20,940 nt of DNA from an uncultured Corynebacterium sp. (GCF_902489365.1 NZ_CABTZR010000041.1:1-20940), one strand, 5' to 3'. Shown: positions 1 through 6,427, numbered from the stretch's first letter. Notes: generated by a model from the sequence alone, not told the origin. Numbers and translations: made by a program.

Positions 1-15
1 CAGCCTGGAAACCTA

Positions 16-43
16 AAAGTACAGACCCGAAAGTACAGACCCG
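16..43. repeat. 14-bp perfect tandem repeat
   Basis: AAAGTACAGACCCG occurs twice head to tail (16-29 and 30-43). Its complement reads GGGTCTGTACTTT, and a related 11-mer GGTCTGCACTT lies in the opposite orientation at 106-116. Two direct copies plus an inverted one suggest a protein-binding array or chance duplication; the function is unknown. Confidence 0.75.
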
Positions 44-299
44 CTCGTCGCAACCAAACACAGGCCCGGGTCTCCTGATCAGCCACCTGCATGAATGCAC
101 ATCCAGGTCTGCACTTATAGAACGCAATTGATCCTTGCGCGGGTCCTACGGGCTATTTGTCCTAAGCACGAAGATTCGACCGCCGCCCATACATGCGGCA
201 CGGGCTCAGTCAGGACACTCATTTCCAGACTATTCGTAGGTTAAAGCATTCTTGAACCCAGCCGCATCGCCCAAGTTATGGGTTCCCCTCATAGAGAAC

Positions 300-332
300 A
301 AAAAATAGCCCCCAACCACAGAAAGGCGGGCC
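300..332 (-). terminator. Possible terminator of the small secreted protein gene
   Basis: Read on the minus strand, a GCCC arm (331-328) and GGGC arm (311-308) flank a 16-nt loop and are followed by TA and six T residues (305-300). The stem is short, so termination is inferred mainly from the T run and the position 56 bp after the stop codon at 388. Confidence 0.4.
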
Positions 333-387
333 GAAGGCTAGATTTACAGGAAGGAGGAACAGTCGCTGTCTTTGGTGACGTTGGTTC

Positions 388-636
388 TCAGCCGTTCTTG
401 CAACCGCGGGTGTCGTGCAAACCGCACTGAGGGACGCCCAGGAATGAAAGGGCGATCGATGAGAGCGTGACTGGAATAGCGATAATGTCGTAGAAGGGGG
501 AGTCGACGACGAGTTCATTGAGATCGGTAGACGATCCTTGTGGAGAGTCGTCCACTGGCCCGGCCTCAGCGTTGGCGGTGGGGGTTGCCGTGAGCAAAAG
601 CGCGGCGGCACCGATGATAGCTAGGGGCTTCTTCAT
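388..636 (-). CDS. Small secreted protein, function unknown
   Basis: An 82-residue product with a clear Sec signal peptide: two lysines, a hydrophobic stretch (about residues 5-18) and an Ala-Asn-Ala cleavage site before Glu24. The mature part would be 59 residues: an acidic, Ser/Pro-rich first half, a hydrophobic segment at about 49-68, and a tail with two cysteines (71 and 79) that could form a small disulfide loop. AAAGGAA lies a proper distance upstream of the ATG and a TATACT -10 box sits 25 nt from the start, so the gene looks expressed. I do not recognise the family. The hydrophobic segment could attach it to the membrane or mycomembrane; a secreted peptide with activity toward other cells is possible but unsupported. 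A longer overlapping frame on the same strand (276-611) lacks these signals. Confidence 0.7.
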   Translation of the reverse strand: MKKPLAIIGAAALLLTATPTANAEAGPVDDSPQGSSTDLNELVVDSPFYDIIAIPVTLSSIALSFLGVPQCGLHDTRGCKNG

Positions 637-661
637 CGTGTCAGTTCCTTTCGGATAGGGA

Positions 662-667
662 AGTATA
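662..667 (-). promoter_or_regulatory. -10 box for the small secreted protein gene
   Basis: On the minus strand TATACT (667-662) matches the actinobacterial TANNNT -10 consensus and gives a leader of about 20 nt that contains the AAAGGAA ribosome site of the gene at 636. No good -35 box is visible, which is common in corynebacteria. Confidence 0.5.
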
Positions 668-791
668 GGGGTGTCCTAGGCTATCGTCCTTAGAATCGAA
701 AAGCAATGGTTTGAGTGCCGGTCCAGTCCCGACCACGAGTTTTGGCAGCGGTGTCGCGGTGGCTCAACCCTCGTAGGTATTGGGATCAAAA

Positions 792-1781
792 TTACTGGCG
801 AAGAAGATTATGGGTATGCAGCGGCAATTGTGAGTGAAACTCACGGATGCGGCCGGTGACGGGGTCGGCAAAGGAAATTTCAGTGGCCGTTAAATGCATT
901 GGAATTCGCATGTCTTCGGCTTCTGCCGGGTAAATGACCGGGTATATGGGGTCGCCAATAATGGGTGCTCCCGCTTGGAGCATGTGGAGCCGCAACTGAT
1001 GCGTCTTGCCGGTTTGCGGTTTAAGCGTGTACTTCGCTAGATCGGGCAGTGGTCCGTGGATGGACTCGTAGGGGGCCTTATCTACTGTCACCACGCCGGC
1101 GACTTCGGTGATGGCGTTGACTTCGCCTTCGACGATGCGTCCTTGCAATTCCCCCGGGGTCTTCTCCATGCGGGAGCGCCAGACGGTGCCGGGGGAGACG
1201 TCGGCAAGCGGGGCGATGGCTTCGTAGGTCTTGGTGACGCGGCGCTCGGCAAACAGCGTTTGGTAGGCGCCCCGAACGGAGCGGTCCTTAGTGAAGACGA
1301 GGATGCCTGAGGTGAGACGGTCGAGGCGGTGCGCGGGGGATAGCTCGTTGTTTCCGGTCTTCCGACGCAAGCGCACGGTCGCTGTCTCCGTGATGTGCCG
1401 GGCGCGGGGCATGGTGGCCATGAAGGGCGGCTTGTCGACAACCAAAAGGTGCTCGTCTTCGTGGAGGATCGGGATGTCATAAGGGACGGGTGTCTCTGGA
1501 GCCGGCATGCGGTAGAAGTACACCATCGCGTTGGCGGTGAGGATGCTATTGGGGCTAAGAGGTGTGCCATCTTGGCGCACAACTTCGTTGGCGTCGAAGC
1601 GCGCTTGAAGAGCGGCCTCGTTGTCCTCGGGATGACGATGGCGCTGAGTGACGATGAGGTGGTGAATGAAGTTCCACGCGGTAATCGGACCTTCAGGAAC
1701 GCGGGCGTGGGTGGGGTTTAGCCCATCACGGACAGGAAGTGGTGTTGCGCCACGCCTTTTTTGCGATATTCTTTGACCCAT
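792..1781 (-). CDS. RluA-family RNA pseudouridine synthase
   Basis: Isomerises uridine to pseudouridine in rRNA or tRNA. The family's catalytic motif HRLDRLTSG is complete; counting from the start chosen here the catalytic Asp is residue 154. Further family signatures are the VVDKPPF stretch ahead of it, a KTYEA strand after it, and the KTGKTHQLRLHM and GAPIIGDPIY motifs near the C-terminus. The frame stays open to 1853, which would add 24 residues. I chose the ATG at 1781 because the conserved PLPVRDGLNP segment then sits close to the N-terminus, because a TAGAGT -10 box lies 8 nt upstream (leaderless start), and because the extension lies antisense to a well-coded small gene. An ATG at 1811 with a weak GAGAAG upstream is the alternative. 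The target nucleotide cannot be told from sequence. Confidence 0.88.
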   Translation of the reverse strand: MGQRISQKRRGATPLPVRDGLNPTHARVPEGPITAWNFIHHLIVTQRHRHPEDNEAALQARFDANEVVRQDGTPLSPNSILTANAMVYFYRMPAPETPVPYDIPILHEDEHLLVVDKPPFMATMPRARHITETATVRLRRKTGNNELSPAHRLDRLTSGILVFTKDRSVRGAYQTLFAERRVTKTYEAIAPLADVSPGTVWRSRMEKTPGELQGRIVEGEVNAITEVAGVVTVDKAPYESIHGPLPDLAKYTLKPQTGKTHQLRLHMLQAGAPIIGDPIYPVIYPAEAEDMRIPMHLTATEISFADPVTGRIREFHSQLPLHTHNLLRQ

Positions 1782-1795
1782 GGATTTTAACTCTA
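1745..1795. promoter_or_regulatory. Mirror-image divergent leaderless promoters around CCATGG
   Basis: Rightward: TTGCGC (1745-1750), a 16-bp spacer and TATTCT (1767-1772), then 7 nt to the ATG at 1780. Leftward: TAGAGT (1795-1790), then 8 nt to the ATG at 1781. The two start codons share A1780 and T1781. Neither start has a Shine-Dalgarno sequence, which supports leaderless transcription from both boxes. Each -10 box lies within the first codons of the opposite gene. Confidence 0.5.
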
Positions 1796-1920
1796 TTCTC
1801 GCACCCGTCATCGATTTCTTCTCTAATGGTATCGGTGCCGTTATTCGTGACATTGTCGTGGCCGCCTACAACATCCTCTTCCCCGCCAACGCGGACGCTG
1901 CTACCACCCCACAGGTCTAG
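1780..1920 (+). CDS. 46-residue small protein, possible porin-like or membrane-active peptide
   Basis: This short gene is easily missed. It begins MDFNSILAPVIDFF, continues through a glycine-containing amphipathic stretch ending in NILFP, and closes with an Ala-rich tail. There is no signal peptide. Codon use is that of a highly expressed corynebacterial gene: ATC, GTC, GGT, TTC, AAC and TAC dominate. An in-frame TGA two codons upstream fixes the start region, and a TATTCT box 7 nt upstream fits a leaderless mRNA. It precedes the universal stress gene by 46 bp and may share its transcript. Size, lack of signal peptide and helical character resemble the small corynebacterial channel proteins PorA and PorH, but I do not see a firm match, so the function is a guess. 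Confidence 0.65.
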   Translation: MDFNSILAPVIDFFSNGIGAVIRDIVVAAYNILFPANADAATTPQV

Positions 1921-1937
1921 TAATAGGTATTAGACTG

Positions 1938-1953
1938 GAAGTGTAAGCACTTC
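1938..1953 (+). promoter_or_regulatory. Small hairpin before the universal stress gene
   Basis: GAAGTG-TAAG-CACTTC forms a perfect 6-bp stem with a 4-nt loop, one base ahead of the GAAAGGAAAGG ribosome site of the gene at 1967. A TAGACT -10 box lies just upstream (1931-1936). It could be an operator around a +1 site, or an mRNA element between the 46-residue gene and the stress gene. Confidence 0.4.
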
Positions 1954-1966
1954 GAAAGGAAAGGTC

Positions 1967-2863
1967 ATGGCAAAGGAAGACATTGTCGTCGTCGCCGTTG
2001 ATGGTTCGGAAGCGTCGAAGAACGCCGTCCGCTGGGCTGCTAATACCGCGGTAAAGCGGGGTATCCCGCTGCGTATCGCATCGAGCTATACGATGCCGCA
2101 GTTCCTCTACGCCGAAGGCATGGTTCCGCCGAAGGAGCTTTTTGATGACCTCCAGGCGGAAACCCTAGAGAAGATCGAGGATGCCCGCGCCGAGGCGCAC
2201 AAGGTTGCCCCAGATCTGAAGATTGGCCACACCGTGGCCGAGGGCTCCCCGATTGACATGCTGCTGGAGATGTCCAAGGACGTCACCATGATTGTCATGG
2301 GCTCCCGCGGTATGGGTGGTCTCTCCGGCATGGTGATGGGCTCGGTGTCCGCATCCGTCGTTTCCCACGCCTCCTGCCCGGTGGTTGTAGTCCGTGAGGA
2401 TAACCACGTCACTGAGTCCACCAAGTATGGTCCGGTTGTCATCGGTGTCGATGGTTCCGAGGTCTCCCAGAAGGCGACCGATTATGCCTTCAAGGAAGCT
2501 GATGCCCGCGGCGCCGAGCTCATCGCCGTTCACACCTGGATGGATATGCAGGTTCAGGCTTCCCTGGCCGGCCTTTCCGCCGCACAGGCCGAGTGGGCTG
2601 AAGTGGAGAAGGAGCAGGCAGATCTGCTGACCGAGCGCCTTGCAGAGTTCCAAGAGAAGTACCCGGATGTACAGGTGAAGAAGGTTATCGCTCGTGACCG
2701 TCCGGTCCGTGCGCTGACGGAAGCTTCCGAGGGTGCGCAGCTGCTCGTCGTGGGTTCCCACGGCCGCGGTGGCTTCAAGGGTATGCTGCTTGGTTCTACC
2801 TCCCGCGCGTTGCTGCAGTCCGCCCCGTGCCCGATGATGGTGGTTCGTCCGGACTCCGAGTAA
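1967..2863 (+). CDS. Universal stress protein with two UspA domains
   Basis: The 298-residue product is a tandem duplication of the UspA fold (about residues 5-145 and 155-295). Both halves start with the VVVAVDGSE / VVIGVDGSE strand-loop and both keep the G-x2-G-x9-G-(S/T) nucleotide-binding loop: GSRGMGG in the first (from about residue 112) and GSHGRGG in the second. The family is cytoplasmic, often binds ATP, and supports survival in stress or stationary phase. The start has a strong GAAAGGAAAGG site. Codon use is highly biased, which suggests abundant protein. A strong terminator follows immediately, so this is the last gene of its unit, possibly transcribed together with the 46-residue gene upstream. 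Confidence 0.93.
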   Translation: MAKEDIVVVAVDGSEASKNAVRWAANTAVKRGIPLRIASSYTMPQFLYAEGMVPPKELFDDLQAETLEKIEDARAEAHKVAPDLKIGHTVAEGSPIDMLLEMSKDVTMIVMGSRGMGGLSGMVMGSVSASVVSHASCPVVVVREDNHVTESTKYGPVVIGVDGSEVSQKATDYAFKEADARGAELIAVHTWMDMQVQASLAGLSAAQAEWAEVEKEQADLLTERLAEFQEKYPDVQVKKVIARDRPVRALTEASEGAQLLVVGSHGRGGFKGMLLGSTSRALLQSAPCPMMVVRPDSE

Positions 2864-2886
2864 CCTTCGCATAACCCCGCTATAAC

Positions 2887-2935
2887 GATTCGGGCCCATT
2901 TATTGGATAAATGGTGGGCCCGGGTCGTTTTTGAT
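2887..2935 (+). terminator. Rho-independent terminator after the universal stress gene
   Basis: CGGGCCCATTTAT (from 2891) pairs with ATAAATggTGGGCCCG (to 2922) with a two-base bulge, and the flanking ACGA/TCGT can extend the stem. Five T residues follow. It lies 28 bp after the stop codon at 2863. Confidence 0.88.
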
Positions 2936-2944
2936 GTTTTAAGG

Positions 2945-2980
2945 CGTACGGTGGGCAGTACGTAAATAAAAGCTATTTAC
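2945..2980 (+). promoter_or_regulatory. Two adjacent dyads upstream of the GlsB-type gene
   Basis: CGTAC (2945-2949) is inverted as GTACG (2958-2962). Directly next to it GTAAATA (2962-2968) is inverted as TATTTAC (2974-2980) with a 5-bp centre. They lie 24 to 60 bp upstream of the ATG at 3004, where a promoter is expected, so one or both may be operators. The AAAAGGAGAG ribosome site follows. Confidence 0.45.
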
Positions 2981-3003
2981 TGTTATGAAAAGGAGAGAGT
3001 GAC

Positions 3004-3264
3004 ATGGGACTTGGTCTCGGTTTCTTTGGTTCGATTGTTGTTGGCATCATTGCGGGCTGGCTCGCAGAGAAGATTATGAAGCGTGACCAGGGGCTGTTCA
3101 CCAACCTCATCGTTGGTGTTATCGGCGGCCTCATTGGTGGCGGCTTGCTGGCGCTCTTCAATAAGAGCGTTGGTGATAGCTGGTTCTTGATGATTATTAC
3201 TGCGACCGTCGGCGCCTGTATCCTGTTGTGGATCGTGGGAGCCATCACGGGCCGCAAGAAATAA
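3004..3264 (+). CDS. GlsB/YeaQ/YmgE-family stress membrane protein
   Basis: The 86-residue product has three hydrophobic segments (about 3-20, 36-52, 59-80), a conserved GIIAGWLAEKIMK stretch after the first segment and a Gly-rich IGGLIGGGLLALF second segment, which is the transglycosylase-associated / GlsB pattern. Length fits the family (about 80-90). Members are small inner-membrane proteins induced by general, acid or envelope stress; the molecular role is unknown. AAAAGGAGAG precedes the ATG. Its position between a universal stress gene and a TetR gene agrees with a stress role, but the strong terminator upstream separates it from the universal stress gene. Confidence 0.88.
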   Translation: MGLGLGFFGSIVVGIIAGWLAEKIMKRDQGLFTNLIVGVIGGLIGGGLLALFNKSVGDSWFLMIITATVGACILLWIVGAITGRKK

Positions 3265-3279
3265 TAATTCGCATACATA

Positions 3280-3310
3280 CCGGTTTGTCTATATTGTGTA
3301 GATGAACCGG
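3280..3310 (+). promoter_or_regulatory. Candidate autoregulatory operator of the TetR gene
   Basis: CCGGTTTGTCTA (3280-3291) and TAGATGAACCGG (3299-3310) are inverted arms matching at 10 of 12 positions around a 7-bp centre. A TATATT -10 box (3290-3295) begins at the end of the left arm, so a bound repressor would block polymerase. The TetR gene starts 22 bp downstream with a GAGGAG ribosome site. Confidence 0.6.
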
Positions 3311-3332
3311 TTTTGTCATGTGAGGAGAAGAA

Positions 3333-3941
3333 ATGGCCGAAAAGAAGTCGCGACGCAATCGTCCGAGTCCGCGGAGCCGACTGCTCGAATCCGCCACGCG
3401 GCTCTTTACCACCGAAGGAATCCGCGTCATCGGCATCGACCGCATCCTGCGTGAGGCGGACGTCGCTAAGGCATCGCTGTATTCCCTCTTCGGCTCTAAG
3501 GACGCCCTCGTTATTGCATACGTTGAGGCCCTTGATGAGGATTATCGCGCCGATTGGCACAAGCGCACCGAGGACGCGACAGACCAGGAAAGCAAGATTC
3601 TGGCCTTCTTCGACAAGGCTATCGAGGAGCAGCCCTCCATGGAATTCCGGGGCTCGCACTTCCTCAACGCTGCGGGCGAGTATCCGCGGCCAGAAACTGA
3701 TGCCGAGCGCGGCATCGTGGCCGCCTGCGTCGAGCACCGCACGTGGATGCATTCCACGGTCACAGCACTCCTCAACACTAAGAATGGCTACCCCTCAGAG
3801 GAGCAGGCGAGCGAAATTCTCATCTTCCTTGATGGCGGGCTTGCCGGTGCGCGCCTTACCCGCGACGTCGCCCCGCTCGTAACGGCCAAGCAGCTGGCTA
3901 TTCGGCTTCTGTCGGCCCCTCCTGCCGACTATTCGATTTAA
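3333..3941 (+). CDS. TetR/AcrR-family transcriptional regulator
   Basis: A 202-residue DNA-binding repressor. The N-terminal HTH occupies about residues 14-60: a helix ending in TRLFTTEGI, then IDRILREADVAKASLYSLFGSKDALV, the classic TetR recognition region with the Ser-Leu-Tyr-x-x-Phe-x-Ser-Lys-Asp pattern. The C-terminal ligand domain is not specific enough to name an effector. GAGGAG lies just upstream of the ATG, and the palindrome at 3280-3310 overlaps its promoter, so autorepression is likely. The gene's last 44 bases overlap the 3' end of the convergent insertase gene. The regulated target may be itself, the GlsB-type gene upstream, or genes elsewhere. Confidence 0.9.
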   Translation: MAEKKSRRNRPSPRSRLLESATRLFTTEGIRVIGIDRILREADVAKASLYSLFGSKDALVIAYVEALDEDYRADWHKRTEDATDQESKILAFFDKAIEEQPSMEFRGSHFLNAAGEYPRPETDAERGIVAACVEHRTWMHSTVTALLNTKNGYPSEEQASEILIFLDGGLAGARLTRDVAPLVTAKQLAIRLLSAPPADYSI

Positions 3942-4884
3942 CAATCTTTCGTGCCTCCGCCACGATCTCTGAGTGGCGCTTGCGGTTAGCGGCGAGCTCT
4001 TCCTTATGCCCCGGATCCTCTTTGAGCCGCTGCTTAGCCGCCTTCTTCTCCCGCTTCTTTTCCTTGGTGCGCCAGCGCTGGATGCTGGCACGGCGCTGCT
4101 CGTGGACGGCCTCCGGCAGCGGGTAGCGCTTGCGCAAGATGACTTCGTACACGCCCGTCTGTAGCAAGGTGAAGAGGTAGGAGCAGCCCCAGTAGAAGAT
4201 GATGGTCACGGGGATGGGGCCGTTCCAGGCCACCATCCACAGCATCCACGGGATAAGAACCACCATAAGAGCCATAAACCACAGCAAGCGGCGAGGGATT
4301 TTTTCGTCGAAAAGCGTGGTGAGGTAGCCGCGGTAGAGCGTAATGAGCGTGTTGAGAGAGGTAAACACGAGTGCCGCGATGAGCATCGGCAGGACCAAGT
4401 CGCGGTGCTCGCGGGCGAAATCGGTGAGGGGAACGCCGAAGATGGTGGAGGCGCGGAAAGAGGAGACGTCGTCAAGCGTGAGCATCCCCACCGGCTCATG
4501 CGTGGAACCGGAGACGCGGAGCACCACCTGGTAAAGGCCAATAAAGGCGGGAATGATGAGGAAGGCTGGGAAGCAACCCACCAGCGGGTTGTGCTGGAAG
4601 CGCTTCTTGAGATCGCGTTGCTGCGTGAGGATGTCGACGGCCTCATCGACGGTGTCGGCCCGAGCGAGCTGCGCGTTGAGCTCGGTCATCTCTGGGCGCA
4701 TGAGGGCTCCGATGCGGCCTTGCTTCACGGAAAGCCAGTTCAAGGGAGCGATGAGCCCGCGGACCGTCAGTACGAGGAAGACGATGGTGAGGATCCATGA
4801 CATGGAGCCGGAGAAGAACGCACCTAACAGGAGGTGCCAGAGTTTCATGATTCCGGAGACCGGATACATGAAAATTTCGATCAT
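3898..4884 (-). CDS. YidC/Oxa1-family membrane protein insertase
   Basis: Inserts and folds proteins in the cytoplasmic membrane. The 328-residue product has an N-terminal periplasmic-entry segment, then a conserved transmembrane helix carrying Arg42 (LTVRGLIAPL), the position of the hydrophilic-groove arginine of YidC. A cytoplasmic hairpin with QRDLKKRFQHNPLVGCFPAF and three to four further helices follow. The tail from about residue 265 is strongly basic and probably cytoplasmic, as in insertases that contact ribosomes. No signal peptide or lipobox is visible. AAAGAGGAGT precedes the ATG. It is not in the rnpA-rpmH-yidC cluster typical of the housekeeping gene, so it is probably a second, paralogous insertase. 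It overlaps the TetR gene at its 3' end and lies 64 bp from the divergent sortase gene. Confidence 0.88.
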   Translation of the reverse strand: MIEIFMYPVSGIMKLWHLLLGAFFSGSMSWILTIVFLVLTVRGLIAPLNWLSVKQGRIGALMRPEMTELNAQLARADTVDEAVDILTQQRDLKKRFQHNPLVGCFPAFLIIPAFIGLYQVVLRVSGSTHEPVGMLTLDDVSSFRASTIFGVPLTDFAREHRDLVLPMLIAALVFTSLNTLITLYRGYLTTLFDEKIPRRLLWFMALMVVLIPWMLWMVAWNGPIPVTIIFYWGCSYLFTLLQTGVYEVILRKRYPLPEAVHEQRRASIQRWRTKEKKREKKAAKQRLKEDPGHKEELAANRKRHSEIVAEARKIVKSNSRQEGPTEAE

Positions 4885-4936
4885 CGCCTACTCCTCTTTC
4901 TGCAGGGTGGGGGGCACTTACACGTTACAGGGAGGC

Positions 4937-4942
4937 TAAGAT
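4937..4942 (+). promoter_or_regulatory. -10 box giving a leaderless sortase mRNA
   Basis: TAAGAT (4937-4942) is a TANNNT box 6 nt ahead of the sortase ATG at 4949. A GGGAGG further upstream is too distant to act as a normal Shine-Dalgarno site for this ATG. No convincing -35 box is visible. Confidence 0.4.
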
Positions 4943-4948
4943 GCTGGT

Positions 4949-5707
4949 ATGCCTCACCCCACTGCGCGCACTCGGCCGACCGTAGGTTCCGTCATCGGTG
5001 AGCTTATGCTGACGGCCGGCGTGCTGCTGCTGCTCTTTGCTTTTTATGAGTCCTACTGGACCAACATCGCCTCCGGCAAGCTGCAGGACGAAGCTAACGA
5101 GACGCTGCAAGAGGAGTGGCACAATCCGCGCGGCGCTGGCCATGCTCCGCAGCTCGGTGAGGCATTCGCACGCCTCTATATCCCTGCCTTCGGCTCGGAC
5201 TTCGCCTTCGCGGTTCTCGAAGGCACCAACGAGGATGATTTGCTGCGCGGACCGGGGCGCTACACGGAGACACAGATGCCCGGTGAGCCGGGTAACTTTG
5301 CGGTGGCCGGGCACCGTGTGGGCAAGGGCGCGCCCTTTAATGACTTGGGTAACCTGCACACCTGCGACGCCATCGTCATCGAAACTGCGACGGAGTGGAT
5401 CACCTACCGCGTGCTGCCTATCGACAGTTCCCCGGGGGAGTGCTTCAGCCAGGAGCAGCAAGCCAAGCCGGAGTACCAGCCGGTGCAGGGCCGCCACATC
5501 ACGCTGCCGGGCGATGTCAGCGTGCTCCAGCCTGTTCCCGGGGCGGAGGGCGTTGAGCCGAGCGAATCCTTGCTTACGCTCACGACGTGTCATCCGCAGT
5601 TCTCAAATGCGGAGCGCATGATCGTGCACGCCATGGAGACCGACCGGGAGGCTAAAGCGCTCGGCTCAGATGACAATGACCGCCCCGCCGTCTTGGAGGA
5701 GAACTAA
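4949..5707 (+). CDS. Class E sortase
   Basis: A membrane-anchored transpeptidase that cuts sorting signals (often LAxTG in class E) and attaches proteins to the cell wall or pilus base. The 252-residue product has one N-terminal transmembrane helix (about residues 15-33), then the sortase beta-barrel. The catalytic triad is visible: His122 in VAGHR, Cys214 in LTTCHP, and Arg223 in SNAERM; TLTTCHPxFSNAER is characteristic of actinobacterial SrtE. Its stop codon overlaps the ATG of a 50-residue membrane protein by one base, so the two are made together. No protein with a sorting signal is seen in this window, so its substrates lie elsewhere, as is usual for a housekeeping sortase. Confidence 0.9.
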   Translation: MPHPTARTRPTVGSVIGELMLTAGVLLLLFAFYESYWTNIASGKLQDEANETLQEEWHNPRGAGHAPQLGEAFARLYIPAFGSDFAFAVLEGTNEDDLLRGPGRYTETQMPGEPGNFAVAGHRVGKGAPFNDLGNLHTCDAIVIETATEWITYRVLPIDSSPGECFSQEQQAKPEYQPVQGRHITLPGDVSVLQPVPGAEGVEPSESLLTLTTCHPQFSNAERMIVHAMETDREAKALGSDDNDRPAVLEEN

Positions 5708-5859
5708 TGTATCGCGCACTCTGGAACCTGTTGCCTGGCCCCACCGCGGTGAAAGCGGTGTTGGCATTGGCGCTCGCCGTGGGGGTCTTCTTCCTGCTCA
5801 TGGAGGTTGTATTCCCTTGGGTGGCGGCGCAGATGCCCTATAACGACGTCGCTGTTTAG
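5707..5859 (+). CDS. 50-residue single-span membrane protein coupled to the sortase
   Basis: Starts at the A of the sortase stop codon (TAATG), which indicates translational coupling. The product begins MYRALWNLLPGP, has one transmembrane helix (about residues 17-38) and a short tail ending NDVAV. Codon use matches the neighbours. I do not recognise a named family. The tight coupling suggests it accompanies or modulates the sortase in the membrane; this is inference from gene order only. Confidence 0.75.
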   Translation: MYRALWNLLPGPTAVKAVLALALAVGVFFLLMEVVFPWVAAQMPYNDVAV

Positions 5860-5878
5860 GCTTTTACACGCTTAGGCC

Positions 5879-6427
5879 TTATAGGCCTAAGCGGTCGATC
5901 GCCTCCTGGGCTATGAGCTGGGGCTTGAGCGTTTGCCGCTGGTTCGACCACACCACCACGGCGTGGTTGTCCTTCTGCACGGCGAAGACCGAGTGATCCT
6001 CAAAGACGCCGCGCCCACCCGACCAGCCATCGAATTCGGCGAGTTCCGTGTCCTCGACAGGGGCGGCCCAGTCCACGACTGCGCGCGCTTCCTCCACGCT
6101 GGGCATCTGGCGGATGAGGACGGTGGCTTGTGGGTCCTCGGGGTAGGACCAGAACACGCAGGCGGGGGTGCTAAAGCGCTTGTCGACGCCCCACCGGGTC
6201 ATCCTCTGCCCGTTCGTATCGGCCACCCATTGGGTATCCAGATAAGGGCAGTCTTCCCAGTCGCTGACCTCCGCCGTGGCGTCGATAGGCAGGCCATCGC
6301 CTGCGTCGGTGTGTGGCGCAGGGCTCGCGGCTGGGGTGCTGGGGTCGTCTGCATCCGAGCACCCCGCGACGGCGAAGCCGATGCCGATCAGGCAGGCAGT
6401 AAGCGAGGGAAGTAGGCTGTGGCGCAT
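5879..6427 (-). CDS. Lipoprotein with DUF2020-like globular part
   Basis: The 182-residue product has a signal peptide ending in the lipobox VAGC, with Cys23 as the lipidation site, followed by an Asp/Ser/Pro-rich linker and a globular domain. That domain contains a Cys pair (one in WEDCPYLD, one in TPACVFWSYPEDPQA) and a GWSGGRGVFEDH segment. This pattern resembles the corynebacterial DUF2020 lipoproteins; the function is unknown. The frame stays open to 6559, but the lipoprotein signal fixes the start at 6427 (a GTG one codon earlier is possible). The ATG overlaps the start of the divergent kinase gene by two bases. A TAGTGT box 7 nt upstream suggests a leaderless mRNA. The position next to the kinase suggests a link with envelope sensing. 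Confidence 0.8.
   Translation of the reverse strand: MRHSLLPSLTACLIGIGFAVAGCSDADDPSTPAASPAPHTDAGDGLPIDATAEVSDWEDCPYLDTQWVADTNGQRMTRWGVDKRFSTPACVFWSYPEDPQATVLIRQMPSVEEARAVVDWAAPVEDTELAEFDGWSGGRGVFEDHSVFAVQKDNHAVVVWSNQRQTLKPQLIAQEAIDRLGL

Larger units (their letters stand above)
1..387. other. Intergenic region, no gene recognised
   Basis: No convincing coding frame enters from the left edge; the frames I followed on the plus strand stop by about base 130. The stretch holds a 14-bp tandem repeat (16-43), an inverted third partial copy (106-116), a small palindrome TGCATgaATGCA near 88-99, and at its right end a possible terminator for the leftward small secreted gene. Nothing resembles a tRNA or rRNA. 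A small RNA cannot be excluded. Confidence 0.6.

Noticed and set aside
2165..2899. Minus-strand open frame of 244 codons opposite the universal stress gene
   Set aside because: Low-complexity Gly/His/Leu product, runs through the terminator region, no ribosome site; the sense strand encodes a recognisable two-domain protein.
4949..5859. Pilus gene cluster around the sortase
   Set aside because: The sortase is class E, not the pilin-specific class C, and no LPxTG or LAxTG protein is encoded in the window.
6276..6425. N-terminal extension of the sensor kinase by 50 codons
   Set aside because: It lies antisense to the lipoprotein signal peptide and has no family similarity; the ATG at 6426 has promoter support.
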